64,000 bases of DNA, from assembly GCA_046594915.1 (NCBI GenBank), contig JBKJRC010000004.1:1-64000 (forward strand), in the 5' to 3' direction. The position numbers and the translations under genes are program-made. Position 1 is the stretch's first letter. The number at the start of each line of letters is the position of its first letter. The stretch is from Methylotenera_A sp046594915. Its GTDB lineage: Bacteria; Pseudomonadota; Gammaproteobacteria; Burkholderiales; Methylophilaceae. Positions 35,146-43,990 of the stretch are shown here, piece after piece. The notes below the pieces were generated by a model that saw only the letters and a list, made by a program, of their open reading frames with translations, had not been told where the DNA came from and made no database searches.

Positions 35146-37770
35146 ATGTCCAAACTACTCATTGTAGAATCACCTTCTAAAGCAAAAACGCTCAAGAAAT
35201 ACCTTGGTAACGATTTTGAGGTATTAGCAAGTTATGGCCATATTCGCGATTTAATTCCTAAAAATGGCGCAGTTGATCCTAACAATCATTTCGCTATGAA
35301 ATATGACATTATCGAACGCAATGCTAAGCACATGGATGCAATCACGCGCGCGGTGAAAAATGCAGATAGCATTTATCTGGCAACCGATCCGGACCGCGAA
35401 GGTGAGGCGATTTCGTGGCACATTGCCGAAATTTTGGCTGAGAAAAAACTGCTCAAAAATAAGTTATTAAAACGCGTTGAATTTAACGAAATTACACAAA
35501 CTGCTGTAAAGCATGCCATTGATCATCCGCGCGATATCGCGATGAATTTAGTCAATGCGCAACAAGCACGCCGTGCGCTGGATTATTTAGTTGGCTTTAA
35601 TTTATCGCCCTTATTATGGAAAAAAATCCGTAGAGGTTTATCTGCTGGTCGTGTGCAAAGCCCTGCATTGCGTTTGATTGTAGAGCGTGAACTGGAGATT
35701 GAAGCATTTAAATCTCAAGAATATTGGTCGATTCATTTAGACGCGCTGAAACATGCGCACAGCTTTAATGCCAAGTTAATCCAATTAAACGGCGAAAAAA
35801 TCGAGCAATTTAGCGTGATTAATCACGATCAGCAAGCTGATATTGCCGGCAAATTATTATTAGCCAGCGCAGGCAAAACTACTGTTTCGCGCGTTGAGAA
35901 AAAACAACGTAGCCGTAGCCCTAGCGCGCCATTTACTACTTCTACACTACAACAGGAGGCTGTTCGTAAGCTGGGCTTTACCACAAGCCGAGCAATGCGC
36001 GTAGCGCAACAATTGTATGAAGGCGTTGATGTAGGTTCTGGTACTACCGGATTAATTACCTACATGCGTACCGATTCGTTCAGTTTGGCGACTGAAGCAG
36101 TGATGAGCATACGCGATTATGTGAAAAAGAATTTTGACGCTGAATATTTGCCAAAATCGCCCATCATGTACAAGACCAAAGCCAAAAATGCGCAAGAAGC
36201 GCACGAGGCGATTCGTCCTACCGATATTTCACGCAGCCCAAGCGCAATGCGTAAATATTTGAATGATGAACAGTTTAAACTGTATGAAATGATTTGGAAA
36301 CGCACATTGGCTTGCCAAATGTCACCCGCCAAATTTGATGCGGTGAGTGTAGATTTAAGTGTCGGCTCTGAAGCAAATTTGTTCCGCGCAAGCGGCCAAA
36401 CGTTAGTATTCCCAGGATTTATCGCGGTATATATGGAAGGCCGTGATGACGAAGAGGAAGAAACTGAGGCTAAACTACCACTCCTTGAAACTGGCGAAGT
36501 TTTAAATGTAGAAAAAATCTATGGCGACCAGCACTTTACCGAGCCGCCGCCAAGATATGGTGAGGCTAGTTTGGTGAAAATTCTAGAAGAATACGGCATT
36601 GGCCGTCCTTCGACATACGCCAGCATTATCAGTACCTTGCAAGATCGTGAATACGTGATCTTAGACAAAAAACGCTTTACGCCAACCGATGTTGGGCGTG
36701 TGGTGGTTAAGTTTTTAACGGAACATTTCACTAAATATGTGGATTACGACTTTACCGCCAACCTAGAAAATGCGCTGGATAATGTTGCCGATGGCTCACG
36801 CGAGTGGGTGCCGCTGATGGATGAATTCTGGCAAGGGTTTAATGCACAAATTATCAGCAAAGCCGATGTCGACAGACCTGGCAACGAGTTATTAGATGAA
36901 GCTTGCCCAAAATGTGGCAAACCTTTACAAAAACAATTAAGCCGTTTTGGTAGTTTTATTGGCTGTACTGGCTATAACGATGAGCCAAAATGTGACTATA
37001 AACGTAGCCTAAACGGCGCAGCACAGCCTGGCACCGACCCTGTCACTATTGGAATTGACGCAAATTCTGGCAAAGAAATTTACTTAATGAATGGACCGTA
37101 TGGGCCCTATCTGCAAGTTGGTGTAGCAGTTGAAGGCGAAAAGAAAAAACCGAAACGCGTTAGCATCCCCAAAGAAGTACCGATTGCAAACGTAAACATC
37201 GACATTGCCAATATGTTGCTGTCGCTACCGCGCGATTTAGGTTTACATCCAGAAACCAATAAAAAAATTGTGGCCAATATTGGGCGCTTTGGACCTTATA
37301 TAAATCATGATGGTAAGTTTAAATCGATACCAAAATCGGATAGCGTATTTAGCATTGATAACGCAGGTGCAGTTGCATTGCTGGCTGCTGCCAATACAGG
37401 CCCCGCACCGTTACTAGAGCTCGGTGCGCATCCATCTGGTGAAGGTCGAATAGAAGTATTTGCTGGCCGCTATGGCCCTTATGTACAACATGGCAAACTG
37501 CGCGCAACATTGCCGAAAAGCATTGAGCCAGAAACATTGACCCTGGAAGAAGCACTAGGATTGTTGGCAGAAAAAGCAGCCAAAGAAGAAGCTGGTGGTA
37601 AAACAAGCGGTAAAAAAGTAGCTGCTAAGAAACCAGCGGTTAAAAAAGCAGCCAGTGCCAGCAAAACAGCAGTTCAAAAAACGACGACTAAAAAGCCAGC
37701 TGTTAAAAAAGTTGCCGCTAAAAAAACTGTCACTAAAAAACCTACTGCAAAAAAAGCGGCTGCCAAATAA
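35146..37770 (+). CDS. topA: DNA topoisomerase I with a histone H1-like tail
   Basis: This type IA topoisomerase relaxes negative supercoils. Residues 1-600 are the catalytic core: Toprim (LLIVESPSKAKTL, DPDREGEAISW), SAGRVQSPALRL, and active Tyr306 in TYMRTDS. One Cys4 zinc module follows (CPKCGKP...CTGYNDEPKC, about 585-620), then two zinc-free repeats around RFGPYINHDGKF and RYGPYVQHGKL. The last 55-60 residues are nearly all Lys, Ala, Pro, Thr and Val in KKPAVKK/AAKK repeats. This resembles betaproteobacterial histone H1-like proteins and probably adds nonspecific DNA binding. Confidence 0.96.
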   Translation: MSKLLIVESPSKAKTLKKYLGNDFEVLASYGHIRDLIPKNGAVDPNNHFAMKYDIIERNAKHMDAITRAVKNADSIYLATDPDREGEAISWHIAEILAEKKLLKNKLLKRVEFNEITQTAVKHAIDHPRDIAMNLVNAQQARRALDYLVGFNLSPLLWKKIRRGLSAGRVQSPALRLIVERELEIEAFKSQEYWSIHLDALKHAHSFNAKLIQLNGEKIEQFSVINHDQQADIAGKLLLASAGKTTVSRVEKKQRSRSPSAPFTTSTLQQEAVRKLGFTTSRAMRVAQQLYEGVDVGSGTTGLITYMRTDSFSLATEAVMSIRDYVKKNFDAEYLPKSPIMYKTKAKNAQEAHEAIRPTDISRSPSAMRKYLNDEQFKLYEMIWKRTLACQMSPAKFDAVSVDLSVGSEANLFRASGQTLVFPGFIAVYMEGRDDEEEETEAKLPLLETGEVLNVEKIYGDQHFTEPPPRYGEASLVKILEEYGIGRPSTYASIISTLQDREYVILDKKRFTPTDVGRVVVKFLTEHFTKYVDYDFTANLENALDNVADGSREWVPLMDEFWQGFNAQIISKADVDRPGNELLDEACPKCGKPLQKQLSRFGSFIGCTGYNDEPKCDYKRSLNGAAQPGTDPVTIGIDANSGKEIYLMNGPYGPYLQVGVAVEGEKKKPKRVSIPKEVPIANVNIDIANMLLSLPRDLGLHPETNKKIVANIGRFGPYINHDGKFKSIPKSDSVFSIDNAGAVALLAAANTGPAPLLELGAHPSGEGRIEVFAGRYGPYVQHGKLRATLPKSIEPETLTLEEALGLLAEKAAKEEAGGKTSGKKVAAKKPAVKKAASASKTAVQKTTTKKPAVKKVAAKKTVTKKPTAKKAAAK

Positions 37771-37838
37771 TATTGATCAATAAACAACTTTAGCTTGTCA
37801 AAAAAATGTTTGAATAAAAGTAGTTAAGTGATGGTCGC

Positions 37839-37888
37839 ACGCATTAAAAAAGGCTCTGAATATTAATTCAGAGCCTTTTTTAATGCGT
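37839..37888. terminator. Bidirectional terminator between topA and pbpG
   Basis: Perfect 22-base arms (37839-37860 and 37867-37888) flank a 6-base loop TATTAA. The core AGGCTCTGAA stem is bordered by A6 and T6, giving a U-run for both converging genes. Confidence 0.93.
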
Positions 37889-37941
37889 TTGAATAACTAA
37901 CTAATTGATCATAAAATTTTGTATGAGTTTTTAAATTTAAT

Positions 37942-39042
37942 CTAAGAAATCCTGCCCGCCATCACTTCATTACTTTGTTTAGGCTCCATATCAAAAGTAC
38001 TTGCCTGTCCTGTCGTAGTTGGTTTTAGTTCAAGGTTGTATTCCACCCATTTACGCACCCGGTTTGCGTCGCCAATACGGGTCATTTTGCCGCTTGAATC
38101 CAACAGCACAATAATCATTGGCTCGCCAGCGATTTGTGCCTGCATTACCAAACAGCGGCCCGCTTCATTAATAAAGCCTGTTTTAGATAAGCCGATTTGC
38201 CACTGGCCACCACGCACCAGGCCATTTGTGTTATTAAAGTTAACAGCGTTTGCGTATCCATTCATATAAACCTCATGAGATGGACTTGTACTCGCCAATC
38301 TGATTTCTGGATATTGATAAGCTGCTTGCACCATTTTGGCCAAATCTTCTGCCGTAGACATATTATTGCTATCCAAGCCAGTTGGGTCTACAAACTGAGT
38401 ATTAATCATGCCGATACCAATTGCTTTAACGTTCATCGCTTTAACAAACGCATATCGTCCACCTGGATAATGACGGCTAATGGCAGATGCGGCGCGGTTT
38501 TCCGATGCCATTAAGGCTAATTGCAGCATATCGCTGCGACTAAGTGTTGCGCCTACTTTCAGCCTTGAACTGGTGCGTTTTAAGTAATCCACATCTTCAT
38601 CGGTAACCACCAGCATGTCGTCCAGTGATAATTGCGCATCTAGCATCACCATTGCAGTCATTAATTTGGTAATAGATGCGATAGGCGTAGGCGCATTTGT
38701 ATTTTTTGCGTAGATTATCTCACCAGTATTTTGATTTATAACCAACGCCTTAGCCGAAGCAAGCTGCAACATGCTGCTACCATCAAAGCGATCGGCGGCT
38801 AAATATTGCGCTTGGCTTAACGCAGGCGCCTTGCGAGAAACGCGCGATTTATAGAGAATCTTTTTGACTCGACTACTTTTGATGCGAGCGCCTGAAGAGA
38901 TACGTGATTTACTGGCAACACTTTTCTGGTTAGCGCTAACGCGCTTCAGCGGTTTTTTTTCTACTGCGAACGATTCCATCGGTAACGTGACCAAAGTAAC
39001 CGCAACGTAAACCAGCATGATTTTCTTTAAAAATTTATTCAT
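37942..39042 (-). CDS. pbpG: D-alanyl-D-alanine endopeptidase (penicillin-binding protein 7/8 type)
   Basis: This S11-family serine hydrolase cuts peptidoglycan cross-links. A signal peptide is followed by a basic Lys/Ser/Arg-rich linker (about 25-65). The catalytic motifs are S-I-T-K (PIASITKLM), S-E-N (ASENRAAS) and K-T-G (LSKTGFINEAG). The Met at 39042 was chosen because the eight residues upstream of it break up the signal peptide and AAGG lies at suitable spacing. It converges on topA. Confidence 0.9.
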   Translation of the reverse strand: MNKFLKKIMLVYVAVTLVTLPMESFAVEKKPLKRVSANQKSVASKSRISSGARIKSSRVKKILYKSRVSRKAPALSQAQYLAADRFDGSSMLQLASAKALVINQNTGEIIYAKNTNAPTPIASITKLMTAMVMLDAQLSLDDMLVVTDEDVDYLKRTSSRLKVGATLSRSDMLQLALMASENRAASAISRHYPGGRYAFVKAMNVKAIGIGMINTQFVDPTGLDSNNMSTAEDLAKMVQAAYQYPEIRLASTSPSHEVYMNGYANAVNFNNTNGLVRGGQWQIGLSKTGFINEAGRCLVMQAQIAGEPMIIVLLDSSGKMTRIGDANRVRKWVEYNLELKPTTTGQASTFDMEPKQSNEVMAGRIS

Positions 39043-39274
39043 ATTAAATACCTTAATTTCGACCACCCTTAAAATCCATAATATATAGAAAATGATTATT
39101 TGTCATTAAGTTAGCGTATATTTATAAAATTAATATTAACATTTTTAGTAATTAGGCTTTTTTGACACAGCCTACAAAACGCAAGAAAAAAATTAAAAAA
39201 AATTAAATCAAGTGACAATTTGTAGCTTTATGAGAAAATGCCTTAATCAACACACTTCATACTAAACCTTGCAT

Positions 39275-39655
39275 ATGAACATTCCAGACAATGTATATTT
39301 TACTGCGCAACACTTATGGGTAAGCCAAATTGCGGGTGAATGGCTAGTTGGCATTACCAATTATGCACAGGATTTATTAGGCGATATTGTCTTTATTCAA
39401 CCGCCTAATATTGGAGACGAATTGAAAAACGGCACCGCTTGCGGTATTGTAGAGTCGGTTAAAACTGGCTCAGATTTACATGCTCCGATGAATGGCGTTG
39501 TGACAGAAATTAATACCGAGCTATTAAATGCGCCAGAAGGCATTAACGACAATCCTTACAAAGCGTGGATATTTAAATTTGAGCCAGCCAGTATCACAGA
39601 AACTGACCATTTTTTAACCGCACAAGCTTATGCAGATTTAATTAAAGGCAACTAG
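39275..39655 (+). CDS. gcvH: GcvH-like lipoyl carrier protein, stand-alone
   Basis: The roughly 126-residue lipoyl-domain protein has the glycine cleavage H signature: the lipoyl lysine in ESVKTGSDLHAPMNG, preceded by DIVFIQPPNIGDEL and followed by INTELLNAPEGIND and KAWIFKFEP. The ATG at 39275 gives the usual start. gcvT and gcvP are not adjacent, so it may serve a remote glycine cleavage system or act as a lipoate carrier for other enzymes. Confidence 0.88.
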   Translation: MNIPDNVYFTAQHLWVSQIAGEWLVGITNYAQDLLGDIVFIQPPNIGDELKNGTACGIVESVKTGSDLHAPMNGVVTEINTELLNAPEGINDNPYKAWIFKFEPASITETDHFLTAQAYADLIKGN

Positions 39656-39675
39656 ACGGAATAACTGAGTTGATT

Positions 39676-40677
39676 CTACGGCAGTATGAACTTCACTCTG
39701 AGTAAAAGTTCTTGTAATTCATCGGTTAACTGACGCCTCAAGTCACTCTCTAAAGCAGGTAACACGCCAGCTAGTATCTGTTGAACATTGTCACGCAATA
39801 CCTCTTGTATAGCAGGCAAATCGCCATTTACTGCAACCAAAAAACTATCTTTTAATGACGCAGTTTGCACGTTCATTTCTTCTACAAAAGCAGTTTTAAC
39901 TTGGCTAGCTGCTGCCTCATAAATTTCAGGCATTGCTGCTGCTAAATTATTACGCATCTGAGTTAACGCCTCATTTTGCATAGATTGCAATTGTTGCTGC
40001 AAAGCTTGCTGCGCGTTTTCGGTAATGGCTTGATACGCGCTGTTCATTTCAGTACTGACATTTGTTTGATGCTGTTGTAATGATTCGGCCTGAAAAGCCT
40101 GCATTTGCTGATTGATGTCTTGCGCGATGCGTACAGTTGCCTCTGTTTTGAGCGCTTCTGCCTGTGTGGCGATTTCGGCAGAAGCCGCTTGGGTGGATGT
40201 CTGCATCACATCCGTCAGCAGCCGATCCACTTTAGTCACCGCTTCTGTTTGCAAAACGGCAATTCTCTCCAATAAACTGGTGTGCACTAAATCCGCGCTG
40301 GCTTGATACATGCGCGGCAATTCAGTTTTGAGATCTGCCTTGGTTTTATCCACAAAATTTGCGGTGCTAGCTTCTACTGCAAGCTTGGTATTCTCCAACT
40401 CAATTTGCAGTTCTTTGATTAAGTCTTTTTTCAGCACATCCCGCAAAGTGTCCAGCACCGCTTGCTTAATTTCAGCCTCTAATCTAGGCCTAACATGTCC
40501 GGTCACACGCGCAATAAATTCAGGTGTAATACCCAAAGTTGGGTCATCTTGTCGAGTTGACGGAGGCTTAAGGCTAATATTTTGTTTTGAATCGACAAAA
40601 ATCTCTTGCTTGACTTTAGGTTGATATACATTAGTCAACACTGGAATTTTGTTCTCTTTTGATTGATGATCAGACAA
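39676..40677 (-). CDS. Coiled-coil protein of unknown function next to holC
   Basis: The 333-residue protein has no recognised enzyme domain. An N-terminal disordered part contains IPVLTNVY (about residues 11-18), a short motif I associate with similar betaproteobacterial proteins beside holC. From about residue 65 on it is almost entirely helical, rich in Gln, Ala, Glu and Leu, with many heptad-like repeats, suggesting an elongated coiled coil. No signal peptide or membrane helix is visible. It starts 8 bases after the holC stop, so the two are probably cotranscribed. Confidence 0.75.
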   Translation of the reverse strand: MSDHQSKENKIPVLTNVYQPKVKQEIFVDSKQNISLKPPSTRQDDPTLGITPEFIARVTGHVRPRLEAEIKQAVLDTLRDVLKKDLIKELQIELENTKLAVEASTANFVDKTKADLKTELPRMYQASADLVHTSLLERIAVLQTEAVTKVDRLLTDVMQTSTQAASAEIATQAEALKTEATVRIAQDINQQMQAFQAESLQQHQTNVSTEMNSAYQAITENAQQALQQQLQSMQNEALTQMRNNLAAAMPEIYEAAASQVKTAFVEEMNVQTASLKDSFLVAVNGDLPAIQEVLRDNVQQILAGVLPALESDLRRQLTDELQELLLRVKFILP

Positions 40678-40685
40678 AATATTCT

Positions 40686-41144
40686 CTATTCAATGTTCGC
40701 TTCGACCATTTTAGCATGGTCATTATGTTTAATCTCATAACCCCTATCGCGATAAAATTTGTAACGCTGGCGCGCACTTAGCTTATCCGTATCATCATTA
40801 CCCACAATCTCGACCAATTGCGTAAATCGACTAAAAAAACTGGGCTGGCTTGCAGTTAAGTTGATTAATAAATCATCTTGAAATACTGCGTCCATTTCAT
40901 TATTTTCATTTTGCACGCAGGCTATCACCACAGACGTGCTGATAGCCTGCGCGTGGTTTGCCATCACGTTTGGCAAGAAACTATCGGGTTTACTTTGCCA
41001 CAAATTTTCTGCTATTTCAGAAGCATTACGTTTATTATCGGTAAAAATAGTGACTTGCCTGCGTTTAAACAAAGCGTGTTCGACTAGATTTTCTACCAGC
41101 TTTTGTTTGTCTGCCACGTTAAAATAAAACTCAATTCGCGTCAT
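40686..41144 (-). CDS. holC: DNA polymerase III chi subunit
   Basis: The 152-residue protein matches HolC, which links the clamp loader to single-stranded DNA-binding protein. Motifs include the N-terminal TRIEFYFNVADK, the basic FTDNKRNASEIAENLWQ and DSFLPNVMANH. RYKFYRDRGYEI lies near the C terminus. It lies directly after pepA, the usual pepA-holC order in proteobacteria. Confidence 0.92.
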   Translation of the reverse strand: MTRIEFYFNVADKQKLVENLVEHALFKRRQVTIFTDNKRNASEIAENLWQSKPDSFLPNVMANHAQAISTSVVIACVQNENNEMDAVFQDDLLINLTASQPSFFSRFTQLVEIVGNDDTDKLSARQRYKFYRDRGYEIKHNDHAKMVEANIE

Positions 41145-41173
41145 TAAATATTGTGCTCAAATTAAGTGTTAAG

Positions 41174-42652
41174 TTAAGCCGCGCGTTGAATCAAAAATGT
41201 GGTCAGCAAAGGCACTGGGCGGCCTGTACCGCCTTTTTCTTTACCGCTTTTCCATGCGGTGCCTGCGATATCTAAATGCGCCCAATCGTATTTTTTAGCA
41301 AAGCGCGATAAGAAACAAGCCGCCGTAATACTGCCGCCAGCACGGCCGCCAATATTGGCCATATCTGCAAAATTACTGTCTAACTGGCTTTGAAATTCTT
41401 CCCACAATGGCATGTGCCAAGCCCTGTCGTGTGCGGCTTCGCCTGCTTCTAGCAACTCTTTGGCTAACGCATCTTTGTTACTGAACAATCCGCTTGGATG
41501 ATGGCCCAACGCAATCACGCACGCGCCTGTCAACGTTGCGATATCCACCACCGCACTTGGCTCAAAACGCTCTGCATAAGTTAGCGCATCGCACAAAATC
41601 AAGCGACCTTCTGCGTCGGTATTTAGTACCTCAATCGTTAAGCCTGCCATAGATGTCAGAATATCACCTGGCTTAATCGCACCAGCATCGGGCATATTTT
41701 CGCAAGTTGGAATGACCCCAACTACATTAATGGCTAAATCCAGTTCGCCAATGGCTTTAAACGTGCCAAGAACACTGGCCGCGCCACACATATCGTATTT
41801 CATCTCATCCATATCACCACCTGGTTTTAATGAAATACCGCCGGTATCAAAGGTAATGCCTTTACCCACTAATACCACTGGTTTTTGATTTTTTTTGCCT
41901 TTTAGGTGCTGCAAAACAATTAAGCGCGGCGGCTCAATGCTGCCCTGCGCAACGCCTAAAAATGAACCCATGCCTAATTTTTCAATTTCAGCCTGTTCCA
42001 ATACGTCCACTTTAAAACCGTATTGTGTAGCCATTAATTTTGCATGCTCGCCCAAGTAGATTGGCGTGCAGATATTGGGTGGCAAATTACCTAAATCTTT
42101 GGCGACGGTGACGCCCGCGGCAATGGATACACCTTGTTTAAGCGCAGATTCTGCCGCGGCATTGTTTGATTTATCCACATAGATGCTGACTTCAGTTAAG
42201 GCAATTGCATCGGCTTTTTTTGCTTTAATGGCGTTTACTTGATAACACGCATCCAATACCACTTCTACTAATTGGGCAACTTTTGCGTGAATGTTGGATT
42301 TCTTAATCGCAATTTCGGTTAAAAATAGGCTGGCATGCGCTACGCCTTTGGGCATGGCTTTAGTCGCTGCGCGCACTGCATCACGATATTTCTTCTCAGT
42401 AAATTCATCTTGTTTGCCCAAACCCACCAACATTACTCGGGTGGCTGCAATGCCATTTAGCTGATGTAGTACAAGTGTTGATTTAAGTTTGCCTTCAAAA
42501 TCACCATTTTTTAATACAGCGCTAATGGCTTTATTGCAGGCTTTATCCAACTCTTTTGCGGCGTCGGTTAGTTTATTGCCTTCAAACACGCCCACAATGG
42601 CACAATGAGTGCGTTGTTTTTCAGGATTTCCGTTTTTTATGCTAAATTCCAT
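41174..42652 (-). CDS. pepA: Leucyl aminopeptidase PepA
   Basis: This M17 dizinc aminopeptidase has 492 residues. The N-terminal regulatory domain is followed by VLVGKGITFDTGGISLKPGG, the metal/catalytic motif NTDAEGRL and the glycine-rich MANIGGRAGGS. It is divergent from lptF, a conserved pairing in proteobacteria. In E. coli PepA also acts as a DNA-binding protein. Confidence 0.96.
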   Translation of the reverse strand: MEFSIKNGNPEKQRTHCAIVGVFEGNKLTDAAKELDKACNKAISAVLKNGDFEGKLKSTLVLHQLNGIAATRVMLVGLGKQDEFTEKKYRDAVRAATKAMPKGVAHASLFLTEIAIKKSNIHAKVAQLVEVVLDACYQVNAIKAKKADAIALTEVSIYVDKSNNAAAESALKQGVSIAAGVTVAKDLGNLPPNICTPIYLGEHAKLMATQYGFKVDVLEQAEIEKLGMGSFLGVAQGSIEPPRLIVLQHLKGKKNQKPVVLVGKGITFDTGGISLKPGGDMDEMKYDMCGAASVLGTFKAIGELDLAINVVGVIPTCENMPDAGAIKPGDILTSMAGLTIEVLNTDAEGRLILCDALTYAERFEPSAVVDIATLTGACVIALGHHPSGLFSNKDALAKELLEAGEAAHDRAWHMPLWEEFQSQLDSNFADMANIGGRAGGSITAACFLSRFAKKYDWAHLDIAGTAWKSGKEKGGTGRPVPLLTTFLIQRAA

Positions 42653-42771
42653 TGTTCGTCCTTTTAAATTTAAAGCTATCGTTTAATTTAATTCGTTTCG
42701 GTCAATTATCCAGCGTTTTATGGCGAAATCAAAGCGCAAATTTGAAGCGGTGTTTTTAAACATGGTGTTTT

Positions 42772-42811
42772 AAACATACAGTGAAATCCAAAAACATAGT
42801 GTGAAGTCCAA
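42772..42811. repeat. Two tandem imperfect 20-bp repeats upstream of lptF
   Basis: AAACATACAGTGAAATCCAA is followed at once by AAACATAGTGTGAAGTCCAA (17 of 20 identical). A shorter AAACATGGTG copy lies 14 bases upstream. The repeats end 17 bases before the lptF start, in the pepA-lptF divergent region, so they could bind a regulator or influence initiation. Confidence 0.55.
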
Positions 42812-42828
42812 ATCGGAATAATTTTAAA

Positions 42829-43956
42829 TTGCGCATATTCAAAAAATCATTATTGCATGAGCTGATTAGCACCGCTAGTGCGCTGTTTTTAATCCTCATG
42901 GGCATTGTCATTGCGCAACGTGCAGGATATTTAGTGCGTATCGCGGCAAAAGGCTTTATTCCCAATGATGCGATTACGACTATGTTAGGTTTTAACTTGG
43001 TTAAGTTCCTGCCGATGATTTTATCACTGACCATTTTTTTGAGCGTTTTACTCACATTAACACGCTGGCATCGCGATTCGGAAATGGCGGTTTGGTTTAG
43101 TTCGGGCTTAAGTATCAGCAATTGGGTACGGCCTATTTTGAATTTTGCCATGCCAGTGATTGTGGTGGTTTCTTTATTGAGTTTTTTGGTGATGCCGTGG
43201 GCGACGCAAAAAGTGGAAGATTATCGTGTACAGCTCAAAAGTCGCGATGAACTGGCATCGATCAGTCCAGGCGTATTTAAGGAATCCAATGGCGGCAACC
43301 GCATTTATTTTATTGAAGGTTTTGACGAGCTAGGTAATGTTGTTAAAAATATCTTTGTGCAATCGACTCAACATCAAAAAACCGGCGTTATAGTGGCATC
43401 GCAAGGCAGCCGCCAAAAAGCAGAAAATGGCGACAACTTTATTGTGTTAGAAAAAGGTCGCCGCTATGAGGCAAAGCCAAATTCAGCAGAAGTGTCCACC
43501 ACCGAATTCGAGCGTTATGCGATTCGCATAGAAACCAAGGAAGTGGCGCGAGAACCTAATACAACCAATGCAATCTCTTCGCAACAGTTATTGCTGACGC
43601 ATTCGCCCGCAGATATTGCAGAATTACAGTGGCGCTTAGCCATTCCAATCTCCGCATTGATACTGGTTTTGCTGGCAGTTCCGCTGAGTTTTGTCGATCC
43701 GCGTGCGGGACGCTCACTTAACCTAATGTTTGCACTACTTATTTATATTATTTATAACAATGTGTTAAGTATTTTTCAGGCCTGGGTTACGCAAGGCCGT
43801 TTAAATACCATGATTGGATTGTGGCCTGTGCATGTGTTCTTTTTATTACTGGCGTTTTACCTGTATTACCGCCGCAACTACTTGCTGCCCATCGTCCCGG
43901 CATTTTTATCGCTGCTTTGGCCAGGCAACTGGTTAAAAGCTAAAGCAACGACTTAA
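42829..43956 (+). CDS. lptF: LPS export ABC transporter permease LptF
   Basis: The 375-residue permease of the YjgP/YjgQ family moves lipopolysaccharide out of the inner membrane with LptB2 and LptG. Three helices on each side flank a beta-jellyroll periplasmic domain (about 125-255), where SPGVFKE and the EKGRRYE strand are visible. It begins at TTG, giving the family's usual MRIFKKSLLHELIST. Confidence 0.94.
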   Translation: MRIFKKSLLHELISTASALFLILMGIVIAQRAGYLVRIAAKGFIPNDAITTMLGFNLVKFLPMILSLTIFLSVLLTLTRWHRDSEMAVWFSSGLSISNWVRPILNFAMPVIVVVSLLSFLVMPWATQKVEDYRVQLKSRDELASISPGVFKESNGGNRIYFIEGFDELGNVVKNIFVQSTQHQKTGVIVASQGSRQKAENGDNFIVLEKGRRYEAKPNSAEVSTTEFERYAIRIETKEVAREPNTTNAISSQQLLLTHSPADIAELQWRLAIPISALILVLLAVPLSFVDPRAGRSLNLMFALLIYIIYNNVLSIFQAWVTQGRLNTMIGLWPVHVFFLLLAFYLYYRRNYLLPIVPAFLSLLWPGNWLKAKATT

Positions 43957-43990
43957 CTTAACCCTTTTATGTCCTTAAATATTTAACACT

